Shown in pieces: positions 18,044 through 30,896 of a stretch of 35,153 bases of DNA. Below the pieces are notes generated by a model that was given only the letters and a program-made list of their open reading frames with translations, made no database searches and was not told the origin of the DNA. The DNA is taken from positions 1-35,153 of the forward strand of contig JAGPFE010000036.1 of NCBI GenBank assembly GCA_018056705.1. Direction: 5' to 3'. The position numbers and the translations under genes are program-made. Numbering within the stretch: the stretch's first letter is position 1; every line of letters starts with the position of its first letter. Origin of the DNA: Candidatus Hydrogenedentota bacterium (lineage in GTDB: Bacteria > Hydrogenedentota > Hydrogenedentia > Hydrogenedentales > CAITNO01).

Positions 18044-20329
18044 TCAGAAATACATCGCGCATCTTTCGGCCATCCGTTCGGCGGCCGGAAGCTCGTGGAA
18101 TGGGAGAGCGGTTTCCCGGCAACGGGTGGTGACGGCGGCAAACCGTTCCATCCACTGGCGGGCCGCGGTATTGTCGCCTTCCGCCAAGGCTCGACGCGCG
18201 CAATCAAACGCAATCGGCCACAGTATCCGCGCGGCCCAGGGATTCGGCGCGTCAGTATTCAGCAGAGTGTCCGCAGACCAGTGGACCAGTTTGTCCCTTT
18301 CGGCGGACTGGCTACCAGACAGGGCGTACAGCACGGCCAATACAGCCGCCCGGGCTTTCTGAAGGGGCTTGCCATCTCCCTGGTCTCCCAGCCATTCCAT
18401 ATAATCCCACTGGTCTTCAAATACCCAATTCCGGGTAAATTCCTCGGGAACGGTCTTCCCCGATGATAGAAACCGCTGTCCCACGACCAAGCGCATGCAC
18501 GCGTTCAGCAGGTTGACCCGGGGATTGCGGGCCAGACGGGATTCCTCAATCAACGCGCGCAAATCTTCCGGTGACGCGCGCATAATCGACAGGGCAGCAG
18601 CGAGGTCCCAACGCTGGTCCGGGCGCGATTCCGCCTGGCCCGCCTCAAAGCGGGGGATCAATTCGCGCAATACGCCCGCTCCATCTTCCCGGGCGATGGC
18701 CTCCGCCAGGGCTCCATCACCCCGCGCGTTTCCAGCCATCTCGGGCGTGTTGGGTTCGGTCAACCCCCGAGCGGCGGCACAGATCCATTTCACCATAGGT
18801 TCCAGTTCTTCCTTCCGGTCGGCGGAAACCTCCGGGAACAGCGGTACCCCTCCCGCCAACAGGGAAGCCCGGAACAGGGTCGACACGCTCCAGACCGGTT
18901 CAGGTGACGGAATTTCCGCGGCTACCACAGCCAGCGGCCGGGGTTCAAACGGTGGCAGCAGCAGGGGACGGGTAAGCCGGGACACGCCGTTTTCCAGGAC
19001 CGTCCAGGCCACCGGCCCGCAGGGGTGCTCCCTCAGCCAGTTGACCAAGGCTACCCGAATGGCTTCGGGGTCCGGGGAGGAGAACACGCTCCGGGCGGAA
19101 AGGCGCAGGGCCCGTTCACGGCGTTCCTGGATTTCGTCCAGCCACGGTTTTTCAGGCCGTTCTTCCAGAAGCATCTGAGCCTCTTCCACCCGCGTACTCA
19201 CGTCTTCACTGATCACGCCGCGGTCCACCATGACGATCAGTGCTTCCCGCGCCGCGGCCCGCACAGCAGGGTCCGTTCGGGTTTCGGCCAGGTTCACCAG
19301 TACGTCGCGGACCGATACCGCCGATTCAGCGAAGGTGTTGGGATTGTTGAAAAGGATATCTGGCAGCCACAGGATAGCGGCTTCCAGTTCCGGTCCGTCC
19401 TGCATGGTCGCGTACAGATCCAGCATCGGCATCAGCAGCGTTTCGGCCGCGCCGGCCTGTCCGCCGCTGTCCGCAGCAGCCGAAAGCAGCATCGTGGTAC
19501 CGGAACGGCCTTTCAGGACCTGGTCCACCATAGCCAATCGCTCGACGAGTTGGTAACCGGGTTGTCCGACCACATCCGGCAGTACCGACGCAATCAGGTC
19601 ACCGGCCCGACGGCTCCAGTCCGTACTGAAACGTCCCCCCAGCACAGTAATTTCATGACCCGGGCACAGGGTACCATCCGTCAGAACGGCACCCGTGCGG
19701 GGACCCCGAAATCGGATCATCGCCACTATGTGTTCCAGCGTATCCGCCGGAACTTCCTCCGCCGCCCTGGACAGCGTATCCGCCAAGGCGTCCTCAGGGG
19801 TTCTGACGGACCGCAACAGCAAGCCCGTGCGGGCGTCCCAGGCCAGTTCGCGCCACGCGGGATCCTGGCATTCGCCCAACAGGGCGTCACACTCGCGAAG
19901 CGCGAGTTCCGGAAATCCCGCCGCTTCCATGGTTACCATGCGTAACCAGCGGTCCATGGAACCCGCGGGCGGTCTGGCCAACCAGTCGCGTTCGATATCC
20001 GCCCGCTGGGTGTCGGAAAGATCATATTTCCAGCAGTCGGCGAACCGGCTCAACAGTTCCGGGTCCGGAGTTGCCTCCGGGTGGGCTACGGCCCAGGCCA
20101 CGGTCTGTCGGGCAAACGCATGCCATCCCGTCTGATCTACTGGAACAACCGGCGGTTCAACGGGCTGGGCGGTCGGATCAATGGTTATTTCCGACTGGGC
20201 TGAAACTACTGGAGAGGTCCCTGACGGGGAGAAGAGTCCTGTCCTGGCTGACGGTATCCAGAAGGCAAGACCGATCGCCGTAACGACGCCGAGAATAAGA
20301 ATTACCGAGACACTACGTTTCGTAAACAT
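18044..20329 (-). CDS. Membrane-anchored or secreted helical-repeat protein, unknown function
   Basis: 761 residues. A hydrophobic N-terminal segment (about 8-26, VSVILILGVVTAIGLAFWI) after MFTKR could be a signal anchor. A Pro/Ser-rich linker follows to about 65. The rest is alpha-helical with many Ala/Leu/Arg, like helical-repeat (TPR/HEAT-type) scaffolds (TDPAVRAAAREALIVMVDRG, ARILWPIAFDCARRALAEG), but I can assign no family or active site. GC is high (40 of 60 bases hand-counted at 19021-19080), unlike its downstream partner. ATG 20329 follows GGAGGA. The next gene is 36 bases downstream, so it probably leads a three-gene transcript. Confidence 0.7.
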   Translation of the reverse strand: MFTKRSVSVILILGVVTAIGLAFWIPSARTGLFSPSGTSPVVSAQSEITIDPTAQPVEPPVVPVDQTGWHAFARQTVAWAVAHPEATPDPELLSRFADCWKYDLSDTQRADIERDWLARPPAGSMDRWLRMVTMEAAGFPELALRECDALLGECQDPAWRELAWDARTGLLLRSVRTPEDALADTLSRAAEEVPADTLEHIVAMIRFRGPRTGAVLTDGTLCPGHEITVLGGRFSTDWSRRAGDLIASVLPDVVGQPGYQLVERLAMVDQVLKGRSGTTMLLSAAADSGGQAGAAETLLMPMLDLYATMQDGPELEAAILWLPDILFNNPNTFAESAVSVRDVLVNLAETRTDPAVRAAAREALIVMVDRGVISEDVSTRVEEAQMLLEERPEKPWLDEIQERRERALRLSARSVFSSPDPEAIRVALVNWLREHPCGPVAWTVLENGVSRLTRPLLLPPFEPRPLAVVAAEIPSPEPVWSVSTLFRASLLAGGVPLFPEVSADRKEELEPMVKWICAAARGLTEPNTPEMAGNARGDGALAEAIAREDGAGVLRELIPRFEAGQAESRPDQRWDLAAALSIMRASPEDLRALIEESRLARNPRVNLLNACMRLVVGQRFLSSGKTVPEEFTRNWVFEDQWDYMEWLGDQGDGKPLQKARAAVLAVLYALSGSQSAERDKLVHWSADTLLNTDAPNPWAARILWPIAFDCARRALAEGDNTAARQWMERFAAVTTRCRETALPFHELPAAERMAERCAMYF

Positions 20330-20364
20330 CCCACGTTCCTCCCGTTCATTTTTTTCATAATTTA

Positions 20365-20374
20365 CCCCCCCCCC
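20365..20374. repeat. Homopolymer run of ten C
   Basis: Ten consecutive C (+ strand) 36 bases upstream of the 20329 start, inside an otherwise AT-rich spacer. On the minus strand this is a G10 run in the promoter/leader zone of the 761-residue gene. Such runs slip easily. Confidence 0.7.
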
Positions 20375-20400
20375 AGCATGAAAGTCAACTTATTTTCAGC

Positions 20401-20432
20401 AAAAAAAAGCCCCGAGGAAATTACCTCGGGGC
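20401..20432 (-). terminator. Strong rho-independent terminator after the DUF1080 gene
   Basis: A 9-bp perfect stem, GCCCCGAGG (20409-20417) with CCTCGGGGC (20424-20432), loop of 6, followed on the minus strand by eight T. It lies 26 bases beyond the DUF1080 stop and closes the glgC-to-DUF1080 gene string. Confidence 0.93.
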
Positions 20433-20457
20433 CTGAATATTAACCTATTGATTCCGC

Positions 20458-21150
20458 TTATTTTACGGGTTTAATTTTCAGGTTTCGATACGCGATGGGG
20501 TCGCCGTGGAACTGCAGACCGATGTGACCTTCGCGTTTGAGGTCCCGGTACGCGTATTTGAACTTGTTCGGGGTCCCGTCCGGATTTTTGCCGGCTTCGG
20601 TCCACAGGTCGAGGTTCATGTGGGTGACCAGCGTGTCGTTCAGGTACACCCAGATGTCCGGCCCTTTCGCGATGATCAGATAGTGGTTCCATTCGCCGAC
20701 CGGTTTCAGGGGGGTTGACGCGGGGGCGAGGCAGTCGAAGATACCACCGCAATGCCACTTCGGGTTCTCGTAATCTTCGTTGTTCTGCAGCACCTGCACT
20801 TCGATGGCCGTGTTCAGCCAGTCCCGGATCGAGTCACAGCGGATAAAAACGCCGCTGTTGCACTTGGGTTGCGTCTTGAATTCGAGGGACAGCGCGAAAT
20901 CACCATAGCGGTCCTTGGTCCAGATGTCGCCGCGGCCTTTGGACACCAACGCGCCGTCCTCCCACGCCCAGCCGTCTTTCCGCATCATGGCGTTGGACAG
21001 GTCGGGAGCGAACAGGTCCTGCCAGCCGTCTTCGGCCTTGGCCCATTTCAGCACGTCGTCAGGTGGGGGCGTCGGGGCTTCGGCTGAAGCCACCAGGGTT
21101 ACCGCCAGGCACAGTGCCACACCGGGCATCCACCACGTCATCCGTTTCAT
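20458..21150 (-). CDS. Secreted DUF1080 / 3-keto-disaccharide hydrolase-fold protein
   Basis: 230 residues with a signal peptide (MKRMTWWMPGVALCLAVTLVASAEA). The concanavalin-like DUF1080 fold (PF06439) is visible in order: DGWQDLFAPDLSNAMM, GALVSKGRGDIWTK, DFALSLEFKTQPKCNSGVFIRCD, the AIEVQVLQN strand, GGIFDCLAPAS, GEWNHYLIIAKGPDIWVYLND and EGHIGLQFHGDPIAYRNLKIKP. Some members hydrolyse 3-keto-glycosides; others are only binding proteins. Activity here is not proved. The ATG follows AGGAGA. It starts 43 bases after the beta-galactosidase gene and precedes the terminator. Confidence 0.93.
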   Translation of the reverse strand: MKRMTWWMPGVALCLAVTLVASAEAPTPPPDDVLKWAKAEDGWQDLFAPDLSNAMMRKDGWAWEDGALVSKGRGDIWTKDRYGDFALSLEFKTQPKCNSGVFIRCDSIRDWLNTAIEVQVLQNNEDYENPKWHCGGIFDCLAPASTPLKPVGEWNHYLIIAKGPDIWVYLNDTLVTHMNLDLWTEAGKNPDGTPNKFKYAYRDLKREGHIGLQFHGDPIAYRNLKIKPVK

Positions 21151-21193
21151 GCTCGTCTCCTTGTGTCGCGCCCGGAACTTCCGGGTCGCGCGG

Positions 21194-26210
<5,017 letters not shown>

Positions 26211-26284
26211 GATGTACCTCCCGCGGGACCTGTTCATCCCGGTGTTGTAAGCGGGGCCCGATCGTTCGTCGCGCGCGCGACGCC

Positions 26285-27511
26285 TCAGGCTTCCCGGAAC
26301 CGATCCGTGCTTTCCACCACCACCACGCCCATGTCCGTCACCCGGAAGCGGCGGCTGTCTTCCTCGAGGTTGTACCCCAGCACGGTGCCTTCGGGCACGG
26401 AAACATTCTTTTCGATAATGGCCCGGCGTATCCGGCAGTGCCGCCCGATGTTCACGCCATCCAGCAGGATGGATTCTTCGACCCGGGCGTACGAGTTGAC
26501 GCGCACTGCCGGTGACAGCACGCTGCGATCCACCACGCCACCGCTGATGATGCACCCCGGACTCACGATCGAATCCAGGGCCGCGCCGTAGCGGTTGCCA
26601 ATCTCGGCGAACACGAACTTGGCCGGCGGCAGCATGGGGACGTAGGTGCGCAACGGCCATTCCTGGTCGTACAGGTTGAACTGGGGATCCACCGCCACCA
26701 GGTCCATGTTGGCTTCCCAGTAACTGTCGAGGGTCCCCACGTCCCGCCAGTACTTGGCTTCTTTCTTGTTCTCGTCCTCGAACTTGTAGGCGAATACCCG
26801 CCGCTGTTCCCGAACCATGCGCGGTATGATGTCCTTGCCAAAGTCGTGGGAGGATTTCGAGTTTTCGGCGTCCTCCGAGACCATTTTCCGCAGGGTCTCC
26901 GCGTTGAACACGTAAATGCCCATCGAGGCCAGCGAATGCCCGGGACGACCGGGTATCTCCTTGGGCTGTTTCGGTTTCTCCTCGAAACCGAGCACGCGTC
27001 CTTCCCCGTCCACCTCGAACACGCCGAACCGGGTGGCTTCCGCGGAGGGCACGTCGATGGCGGCGATGGTCAGTTCCGCTTCGGCTTCCCGATGCTGCTG
27101 CACCATCTTCTGGTAATTCATTTTGTAAATGTGGTCTCCGGAAAGGATGAGGACCTCCCGGGGAGACGCCTGGTCGATGGAGTACAGGTTCTGGTAGATG
27201 GCGTCCGCGGTGCCAAGGTACCAGTTGCTGTTGACCCGCATCTGCGGGGGAATGACCTCGATGAACTCACCCAGTTCCGGGTGCATCACGGGGACCCACG
27301 CGCGATTGATGTGGCGGTTCAGGGAGTTGGACTTGTACTGCGTCAGTACCAGGATACGCCGGCACCCGCTGTTGAGACAGTTGGACAGGGTGAAATCGAC
27401 GATGCGGTAAATGCCGCCAAAAGGCACGGCGGGCTTGGCGCGGTTTTTCGTCAGTGGATACAACCGCTCCCCCGCCCCGCCGGCCAGCAGAATGGACAAT
27501 ACCCTGTACAT
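26285..27511 (-). CDS. glgC: Glucose-1-phosphate adenylyltransferase
   Basis: 408 residues. It makes ADP-glucose from ATP and glucose-1-phosphate, the first committed step of glycogen synthesis. N-terminal nucleotidyltransferase domain with ILLAGGAGERLYPLT and KPAVPFGG, then SGDHIYKMNYQ and GFEEKPKQP, with the Rossmann core to about 270. The C-terminal left-handed beta-helix has SIVSPGCIISGG, SVLSPAVRVNSYARVEESI and GVNIGRHCRIRRAIIEKNV. Length and motifs match GlgC rather than GlgD. The ATG at 27511 follows GGAGA. It is the first gene of the string leading to the terminator at 20401, an unusual partner for a symporter and glycosidases. Confidence 0.96.
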   Translation of the reverse strand: MYRVLSILLAGGAGERLYPLTKNRAKPAVPFGGIYRIVDFTLSNCLNSGCRRILVLTQYKSNSLNRHINRAWVPVMHPELGEFIEVIPPQMRVNSNWYLGTADAIYQNLYSIDQASPREVLILSGDHIYKMNYQKMVQQHREAEAELTIAAIDVPSAEATRFGVFEVDGEGRVLGFEEKPKQPKEIPGRPGHSLASMGIYVFNAETLRKMVSEDAENSKSSHDFGKDIIPRMVREQRRVFAYKFEDENKKEAKYWRDVGTLDSYWEANMDLVAVDPQFNLYDQEWPLRTYVPMLPPAKFVFAEIGNRYGAALDSIVSPGCIISGGVVDRSVLSPAVRVNSYARVEESILLDGVNIGRHCRIRRAIIEKNVSVPEGTVLGYNLEEDSRRFRVTDMGVVVVESTDRFREA

Positions 27512-27555
27512 CGCGTATTTCTCCGTGTCGCGGGACCGGACCCGCCTCCGCGGCC

Positions 27556-27561
27556 ATTTTA
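27556..27561 (-). promoter_or_regulatory. Extended -10 of the glgC operon promoter
   Basis: Read on the minus strand: TGCTAAAAT, an extended -10 with five of six matches to TATAAT, 44 bases before the glgC ATG. No clear -35 is present. Confidence 0.5.
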
Positions 27562-27618
27562 GCACACCGTGTCATGGTGACCGGTTCCCTGGATGGGGCC
27601 AGGTCGGCGATGAAAGTA

Positions 27619-27627
27619 TGGTATAAT
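27619..27627 (+). promoter_or_regulatory. Extended -10 of the tmRNA promoter
   Basis: TGGTATAAT gives a perfect TATAAT (27622-27627) with the extended TGn element, about 43 bases upstream of the mature tmRNA 5' end. The -35 region is weak. Confidence 0.75.
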
Positions 27628-27670
27628 AAGCGTGAAGCGATCGCGAAACGCCACGTTGGCCGGTGCCCGT

Positions 27671-28022
27671 GGGGGCGTCCCGGTTTCGACGGGGGTGGAA
27701 GAAGCGAGCGTTGCGTGCCGAGGACCCGCAGGCCTCGTAAAAAGCGGGAAACTCAATAACTGCCAACGACAACTTGGCGCTGGCGGCCTGATACGGCCGC
27801 CCGTCCCCTCCGTGACCGCCCGCTAGCGGAACGGGACGGCGATAGCGGGCTCCGACCCGGGATGCTGGTGGCTGCCCGGGAAGGAAACCCAGCCGCCTGG
27901 CGGCCGGCGTGAGCGTGCCTGACGCGCTCGCCGGTGGCGATGACCTAAAAGAAAGGCTACGCACGTAGATACGCTCGGGGAAGCACTTCCGGACGCGGGT
28001 TCGATTCCCGCCGCCTCCACCA
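27671..28022 (+). ncRNA. ssrA: tmRNA, trans-translation RNA
   Basis: Rescues stalled ribosomes and tags their products. The tRNA-like 5' end GGGGGCG (27671-27677) pairs with CGCCTCC before A-CCA at 28019-28022, with one G-U at position 3. The conserved 5' GTTTCGAC and 3' GGGTTCGATTCCCG T-arm are present. The resume codon GCC at 27762 opens the tag frame GCC AAC GAC AAC TTG GCG CTG GCG GCC TGA (27762-27791), giving the tag ANDNLALAA, a typical -ALAA ending. CCA is encoded. Length is 352 bases. Divergent from glgC. Confidence 0.97.
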
Positions 28023-28040
28023 TTTTTCACCTTGCGGTGA

Positions 28041-28340
28041 CTTGGCGTCACGCGATGAATCACCGGCGCGACAAGGGATCCCCGTTTTCACGCCAAGCCT
28101 GAATGATGCCAGGTAGTCGGAAGGCCCTCCCGCCACGAAGTCAGAAGGTCCTGCTACCAGGACGTGGATGCCCGGACCGCGGGTAACCTGCCGGCTTGAC
28201 TTTACAGTCCGTGGACATGGGAAACACGAAACAGGTTACCCAGGGATAAACGCACGGTTCCGGGGGAGATCCACGGAAAGGGAACTTGAGGCGTTCCGCC
28301 TCCTATAGGGATAGAAGTTCCCGTCCTGCCAGGGCGGGTC
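28041..28340 (+). ncRNA. Unidentified densely structured region, candidate ncRNA
   Basis: 479 bases separate tmRNA from acpP and hold no credible gene, but they hold several perfect inverted repeats: CTTGGCGT 28041-28048 with 28090-28097; GTCCTG-CTAC-CAGGAC 28148-28163; GGGTAACCTG 28181-28190 with 28232-28241; and GGGAACTT 28280-28287 with 28315-28322. The last encloses two further perfect hairpins, 28288-28302 and 28303-28314, with no unpaired base at the junction. I see no RNase P, SRP, 6S or riboswitch signature. Strand is assigned from the flanking plus-strand genes; the other strand is possible. 28342-28382 shows nothing clear. Confidence 0.45.
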
Positions 28341-28382
28341 CGCGCACCGCAACGCGCGAAGCACCGTTAGGCATATAACAAT

Positions 28383-28412
28383 TTGAAACTTTGCATCAGG
28401 TTCCGTCATAAT
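28383..28412 (+). promoter_or_regulatory. Likely acpP promoter
   Basis: TTGAAA (28383-28388) and CATAAT (28407-28412) with an 18-base spacer, each matching the sigma-70 consensus at five of six positions. About 90 bases before the acpP ATG. Confidence 0.6.
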
Positions 28413-28501
28413 ATGCTGGTTGTAACTGGAACAACGTGTGCCGCCCGGTACATGCGGCCGTCCCTGGGGACAAGCCCGGAAAACCATCAAGGAGCCAGAT
28501 C

Positions 28502-28747
28502 ATGACCAACGACGATATCGCCTTGCGCATTCGGGAAATCATCGCGGACCGGTTAGGCCGGAGCATCGAAGAAGTGGTGGAAACCGCGCGGTTCGTGGAT
28601 GATCTTGGCGCGGATTCCCTGGACCAGACGGAAGTTGTCATGGCCCTGGAAGAAGAATTCAACGTCCAGGTCGACGACGACGCCACCAGCATCGTGACCG
28701 TCGGCGACGCCATCGAGTACATCAAGAAGAAACTGAACGCCGGGTGA
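28502..28747 (+). CDS. acpP: Acyl carrier protein
   Basis: 81 residues, the usual size. It carries growing acyl chains on phosphopantetheine attached to Ser39 in the DSL motif GADSLDQ, followed by helix II TEVVMALEEEFNV. It is acidic as expected (DDDIA-, DDLGAD, DDDAT). The ATG at 28502 follows AGGAG and is 96 bases before fabF. The acpP-fabF-rnc order is a common bacterial arrangement, so it should be co-transcribed with its neighbours. Confidence 0.98.
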   Translation: MTNDDIALRIREIIADRLGRSIEEVVETARFVDDLGADSLDQTEVVMALEEEFNVQVDDDATSIVTVGDAIEYIKKKLNAG

Positions 28748-28843
28748 TGTTCCGGCACAGCCGGATGCCGATGCGGTACCAGCGACGCCTGGACGGCCAG
28801 CCGGGTCGGTTTCAGGCGTCGGTGTGTTCTGGAGATCCAGGCG

Positions 28844-30070
28844 ATGCGTGAACCGGTAGTCGTGACGGGCATGGGGGTGGTAACCCCGCTGGGCAATACG
28901 GTCGAAACCTTCTGGGAGGGGCTGCTCGCGGGCCGGTCCGGCGTGCGGCAGGTACCCTGGGCGGACGAGCGGTTCACCACGCGGATCGCGGCCCTGTGTG
29001 AAGACGTCACCCCCGAGGGGGTGGATCCCAGGGAATTGCGACGACAGAGCCGGTGCATTCAGTTTGCCCTCGAAGCGGCTAACCAGGCGTGGAAACAGGC
29101 TGGCCTGGACATCAGCCGCGAAAATCCCACGCGATGCGGGGTGTACATCGGTTCGGGTATCGGGGGGATCGAGGAAATCTGCGACAACACGCTGAAACTC
29201 CACGAGCAGGGCCCCAGGAGGGTGTCGCCGTTCCTGTTTCCCAAGGGATTGAGCAACATGCCTTCCGCGGTGGTGGCCATTCACCTGGGGTTGCAGGGTC
29301 CCAGCCGGTCGGTGGTGACGGCCTGCTCCACCGGCGCCCAGTCTATCGTTGCCGCGGCGGAAGCCCTGTGGCTGGGCCGGGCGGACGTGATGCTGGCCGG
29401 TGGCACGGAAGCCGCCGTGATTGATCTCGGGCTCGCGGGATTCGGCGCGATCCGCGCGCTGTCCACCCGGAACGACGAGCCCGAGCGGGCCAGCCGGCCC
29501 TTTGACGCGGACCGGGACGGCTTCGTGCTGGGCGAGGGCGCGGGCGTGCTCGTGCTGGAAACCCTGTCCCACGCGCGGGCCCGGGGCGCGGCCATCCTGG
29601 CGGTGCTGGCGGGCGTGGGGGAAACCACCGACGCGTACCACGTCGTGGCGCCCCGCCCGGACGGATCGGGATGCGCGGAGGCCATGCGCCTGGCCCTCGA
29701 GGACGCCGGTGTCGCGCCGGACGCGGTCGGGTACGTGAATGCCCACGGGACCAGCACGAAACTGAACGACGCGGCCGAATGCCTGGCGATGCGCTCGGTT
29801 TTCGGGAATCATGAACCGTGGGTCAGTTCCACCAAGTCCATGATCGGTCACCTGATGGGGGCGGCGGGAGGGGTGGAGTCGGTGGCCTGCGTGCAGTCCC
29901 TGCGAACGGGGGTGCTGCATGAAAACAAAAACTACGAAAAACCCGATCCCGAATGCCCCGCAAGGATCGTGGCAGGTGGTCCGAAAGAGGTAAAAATTGA
30001 CTTTGCCCTGTCCAACTCGTTAGGATTTGGGGGTCATAACGTCTCCTTGCTATTCGCGCGTCATGGATAA
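28844..30070 (+). CDS. fabF: Beta-ketoacyl-ACP synthase II
   Basis: 408 residues, the family size. It condenses malonyl-ACP with acyl-ACP in fatty-acid elongation. The Cys-His-His triad is visible: Cys161 in TACSTGAQS, His301 in VNAHGTSTKLND and His336 in SSTKSMIGHLMGAAG, with K331 just before. Start VVVTGMGVVTPLG and end LSNSLGFGGHNVSLLF are family hallmarks. The ATG follows GGAG. The last 8 bases overlap the rnc start, so rnc translation is likely coupled. Confidence 0.98.
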   Translation: MREPVVVTGMGVVTPLGNTVETFWEGLLAGRSGVRQVPWADERFTTRIAALCEDVTPEGVDPRELRRQSRCIQFALEAANQAWKQAGLDISRENPTRCGVYIGSGIGGIEEICDNTLKLHEQGPRRVSPFLFPKGLSNMPSAVVAIHLGLQGPSRSVVTACSTGAQSIVAAAEALWLGRADVMLAGGTEAAVIDLGLAGFGAIRALSTRNDEPERASRPFDADRDGFVLGEGAGVLVLETLSHARARGAAILAVLAGVGETTDAYHVVAPRPDGSGCAEAMRLALEDAGVAPDAVGYVNAHGTSTKLNDAAECLAMRSVFGNHEPWVSSTKSMIGHLMGAAGGVESVACVQSLRTGVLHENKNYEKPDPECPARIVAGGPKEVKIDFALSNSLGFGGHNVSLLFARHG

Positions 30071-30833
30071 TACGGGTCAGGCGGAGGATCTCGCGGACAG
30101 AAACACCCGGCTGGAGCGGTTCGCCGCCCGGCTGGGCGGAAAGGTGAAAAATGTCAAATTGTGGGAGGACGCCCTGACCCACGCCTCCTGGACCGGTGAC
30201 ACCGGATCAAGAGGCGGTCACAACGAGGCGCTGGAGTTCCTGGGAGACGCGGTGCTGGGGCTGGTGGTGGCGGAAGCCCTGTTCCGGCGCGTGCCGGGCG
30301 GTGGCCCCGGTGAATATTCCAGGCTGCGGGCCCGCGTGATCAGCCGGGAAACCGTGGCGAGGGTAGGACGGCGCGCGGGGATTGGTGACGTGTTGCGGGT
30401 GGGCCGATCGGTGGCCACGGCGAAACACCGCGCCGAGAACACCCTGATCGGTAACGCGATGGAGGCGGTGCTGGGGGCGTTGTACTTGGATTGTGGCTGG
30501 AGGACGGTCCGGAAGACGGTGCTGGACCTGTTCCGCGATGAAATTGAATCGGTGGTGAACACCCCGGATCGACTGGATCCGAAATCCGCCCTGAACGCCC
30601 GTTGCCAGGCCCTTGGGATGGGCACGCCCGTTTACGAGGTCCTGCGGGAGGCGGGGCCGCCCCATGAACGGACCTTCACGGTGGCGGTGACGATCGCGGG
30701 ACGCCGGCGGGGTTCGGGATCGGGCCCCAGCAAAAAGGCCGCGGAACAGGCGGCGGCCAGTCGCGCCCTGGCCACGTTGCGGGGCACGGATGATGAACCG
30801 GGAGAAAAGGATGCGTCGCGCCGGCGGACGTGA
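30063..30833 (+). CDS. rnc: Ribonuclease III
   Basis: 256 residues. Cleaves double-stranded RNA in rRNA and mRNA processing. The catalytic signature HNEALEFLGDAVL lies at 53-65. The second acidic patch is in GNAMEAVLGALYLD, and the C-terminal dsRNA-binding domain shows DPKSALNARCQALG, PVYEVLREAGPPHERTFTVAV and SKKAAEQAAASRAL. ATG 30063 overlaps the end of fabF (ATGGATAA) without its own clear ribosome site, consistent with coupling. The upstream in-frame TTG at 30027 lies within fabF and is unlikely. Confidence 0.97.
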   Translation: MDNTGQAEDLADRNTRLERFAARLGGKVKNVKLWEDALTHASWTGDTGSRGGHNEALEFLGDAVLGLVVAEALFRRVPGGGPGEYSRLRARVISRETVARVGRRAGIGDVLRVGRSVATAKHRAENTLIGNAMEAVLGALYLDCGWRTVRKTVLDLFRDEIESVVNTPDRLDPKSALNARCQALGMGTPVYEVLREAGPPHERTFTVAVTIAGRRRGSGSGPSKKAAEQAAASRALATLRGTDDEPGEKDASRRRT

Positions 30834-30896
30834 AGCCGGGGCATTTGACGAAAACATCGGACAAGGGACCCAAACGGGTAAAGAAGGAGCATAGCC

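Noticed and set aside
27572..28063. Minus-strand open frames over the tmRNA, including a 163-residue one and a 66-residue one beginning MVEAAGIEPAS
   Set aside because: They are antisense translations of the tmRNA gene. The 'AAGIEPAS' type of string is a well-known artefact of reading tRNA-like 3' ends backwards.
28181..28270. Group II intron domain V or RNase P RNA
   Set aside because: Short similarity to 'ACGGTTC' and to 'ACAGTCCGTGG', but the partner strand of domain V and the RNase P conserved blocks are absent.
28361..28375. GTTAGGC as an integron attC core site
   Set aside because: Only one core-like heptamer is seen; the paired inverted core and cassette structure are missing.
28553..29920. 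455-residue minus-strand open frame opposite acpP and fabF
   Set aside because: Low-complexity antisense shadow; the plus strand encodes intact FabF.
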